From: Planctomycetaceae bacterium
Lineage (GTDB): Bacteria; Planctomycetota; Planctomycetia; Pirellulales; Pirellulaceae
DNA length: 5,459 nucleotides
Assembly (NCBI GenBank): GCA_005773145.1
Contig: SXHS01000300.1
Location: 1-5,459, forward strand
Direction: 5' to 3'
Shown: one piece after another, positions 4,278-5,459 of the stretch
Numbering within the stretch: position 1 is the stretch's first letter
Layout of the letters: every line of letters begins with the position of its first letter
Program-made: the position numbers and the translations under genes
The notes under the pieces: model-generated
The model's database searches: none
Seen by the model: only the letters and a program-made list of their open reading frames with translations
Told to the model about the DNA's origin: nothing

Positions 4278-5459
4278 ATGCACCCTGGCCTCGATACCCA
4301 CGAATCACACCATCCGCGCGCCACGACTGCCGCCGAGGTCGACGCCGCCCTAAATCGCTTGGCCCAATCGACCACCGCGCACCTTTCCCGCGACACGGTC
4401 CACCGGCAAGTGCTGGACGAGCTGCAGGGTATGACCGGCGCCACCTCCACTGCCATTTGGCATATAGCCCCCAATGGAACAGCCGAGCGATTGTGCGAGT
4501 CCTGCGGCGATCCCCCTGCAGTATCACCGCATGCGTCCTTTGCAGCGGAGCGGCGATCCTTCATCGAGTCGGTGGCGCGAACGCGACTCGCAGAAACCAC
4601 ATCATCGTCGCAACGGAAGACATCCACTGGACACGATGATGATTTCGATGACGTTCAGATGAGCCACGTTGCCGCACCCGTGATCGTAAACGATGTCCCC
4701 GTGAATGTGGTGGAAGTGCTGTTTCTCGCTCCCCTGAGCACAAACGCTGCGCGGGGGTGTCAACAACTCTTGGCGGCCGTCTGTGATCTGGTTGGTGACT
4801 ATTGGCGTTCCTCCGATCACCATCGACTGCAAGATCGCGAACAGTTTTGGATTTCGTTCTCGGATATGACACAGACCATCCAGAAACCTACCGGTCTTAA
4901 TCCGGTTGCAGCATCGATCGTGCAGGCATGTCGGCCGTTGTTGGAGTGCGACCGTGTCAGCGTGGTCATGCAGCAGGGTACCGGCTGCCGACTGATCGCG
5001 GTGAGTGGTACCGAGTCGATCGACCGGCGAGCGCAAACCGTGCGGTGCCTGGAACATCTTGCTCGCCTGGTAATGGCCGGGGGGGAATCACTGGATTCAC
5101 GTGACGATTCCGCCGAACTGGCGCCCCAGCTACACCGTGCCCTACAGGCCTACCTGGACGTTTCGCACGTGCGGGGCTTGCAGATACTCCCGATGGTTTC
5201 TGTAAAGCCTGATGCCGAATCGCCCCCCAATCGCCCTTTTGCGCTGCTTGTAGTTGAGCATTTTCGCGAGCGTATGGCCACGCCCTTGCTGCGTGGCGAC
5301 TGCGATCGCATTTTGCGTAGCTGCGGCCTCGTACTCGACCGGGCGCGCCGCCTGGACGCAATCCCTCTGTTCCGCTGGTTACACGTATTTGCCGCGCTTC
5401 GCACTCGTTCGACCTCACAAGCCGCTTGGTCGGGTTGGCTCAAGCTGGCTGCTATGTGC
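4278..5459 (+). CDS. GAF-domain protein, probable N-terminal part of a HlyD-family efflux adaptor (partial)
   Basis: The reading frame is open from the ATG at 4278 to the window edge (394 codons, no stop), so the C-terminus is missing. Residues about 35-175 resemble a first, degenerate GAF module (LDELQGMTGATSTAIWHI around 46-63, then an Asp-rich insert HDDDFDD). Residues about 207-360 look like a second GAF domain: helix LNPVAASIVQACRPLLECDRV, strand SVVMQQ, and the closing strand ALLVVEHF (322-329) before a final helix. After a basic stretch the frame enters WSGWLKLAAMC, apparently the start of a membrane segment. In planctomycetes this order is typically followed by a periplasmic HlyD/RND-type adaptor, which fits the divergent tolC-like neighbour; this part is inference. 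GAF domains bind small ligands, here unknown. The ATG at 4278 lacks a clear Shine-Dalgarno. An in-frame ATG at 4236 is less likely because it lies at the promoter. Confidence 0.75.
   Translation, partial: MHPGLDTHESHHPRATTAAEVDAALNRLAQSTTAHLSRDTVHRQVLDELQGMTGATSTAIWHIAPNGTAERLCESCGDPPAVSPHASFAAERRSFIESVARTRLAETTSSSQRKTSTGHDDDFDDVQMSHVAAPVIVNDVPVNVVEVLFLAPLSTNAARGCQQLLAAVCDLVGDYWRSSDHHRLQDREQFWISFSDMTQTIQKPTGLNPVAASIVQACRPLLECDRVSVVMQQGTGCRLIAVSGTESIDRRAQTVRCLEHLARLVMAGGESLDSRDDSAELAPQLHRALQAYLDVSHVRGLQILPMVSVKPDAESPPNRPFALLVVEHFRERMATPLLRGDCDRILRSCGLVLDRARRLDAIPLFRWLHVFAALRTRSTSQAAWSGWLKLAAMC

Noticed and set aside
3953..4627. Minus-strand 224-codon open frame across the divergent intergenic region
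   Set aside because: It runs through the G-quadruplex tract (as a poly-Pro run), the palindrome and the hairpin repeats, and is antisense to the GAF gene. Its product is compositionally odd with no recognisable domain.
4602..5418. Minus-strand open frames opposite the GAF gene
   Set aside because: The plus strand is continuously open for 394 codons with GAF-like secondary-structure pattern, so these are shadows.
1..5459. tRNA, rRNA or insertion-sequence genes
   Set aside because: No cloverleaf-like segment, conserved rRNA block or transposase-like reading frame was found on either strand by eye.

Overview
The window looks like chromosomal DNA of a planctomycete, probably of the Pirellula/Rhodopirellula type. 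It is moderately GC-rich. It carries a TolC-type outer-membrane protein with the long lipoprotein-like N-terminus and the 'EYPDV' / 'GVEAALAAFDA' signatures I associate with planctomycete members of that family. Next to it is a GAF-domain protein that reads into a hydrophobic segment at the window edge, the pattern of the planctomycete GAF-HlyD efflux adaptors. The intergenic DNA is full of short palindromic repeats. The taxonomic call rests on recollection of family features; no search was run.

Layout. Positions 1-533 hold no convincing gene. Two related repeat copies face each other head to head (81-239 and 295-389), their inner ends forming a perfect 25-bp inverted repeat, and a weak extended -10 promoter follows near 427. 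A Gfo/Idh/MocA-family NAD(P)-dependent oxidoreductase lies at 534-1742 (+). A 37-nt gap holds a strong hairpin that probably terminates both convergent genes. A TolC-family outer-membrane efflux lipoprotein lies on the minus strand (1780 to about 3888; start codon uncertain, with no ATG available). Between it and the next gene is a roughly 390-bp divergent intergenic region packed with structure: leader hairpins, a perfect 22-bp palindrome, a textbook G-quadruplex motif, three copies of a short hairpin repeat and a near-perfect extended -10 box. A long open frame then starts at 4278 (+) and runs off the right edge at 5459.

How the genes fit together. The minus-strand TolC-like protein and the plus-strand GAF protein are divergently transcribed from one control region. 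They are best read as the outer-membrane channel and the sensor-fused periplasmic adaptor of one export machine; the rest of the adaptor and any inner-membrane partner would lie beyond 5459. The oxidoreductase is convergent with tolC, separately promoted, and probably functionally unrelated. Copies of the same hairpin repeat lie at both ends of the tolC gene. The most interesting points are the fusion of cytoplasmic GAF sensing to an efflux adaptor, the structured control region, and the replacement of the usual catalytic Asp in the oxidoreductase.
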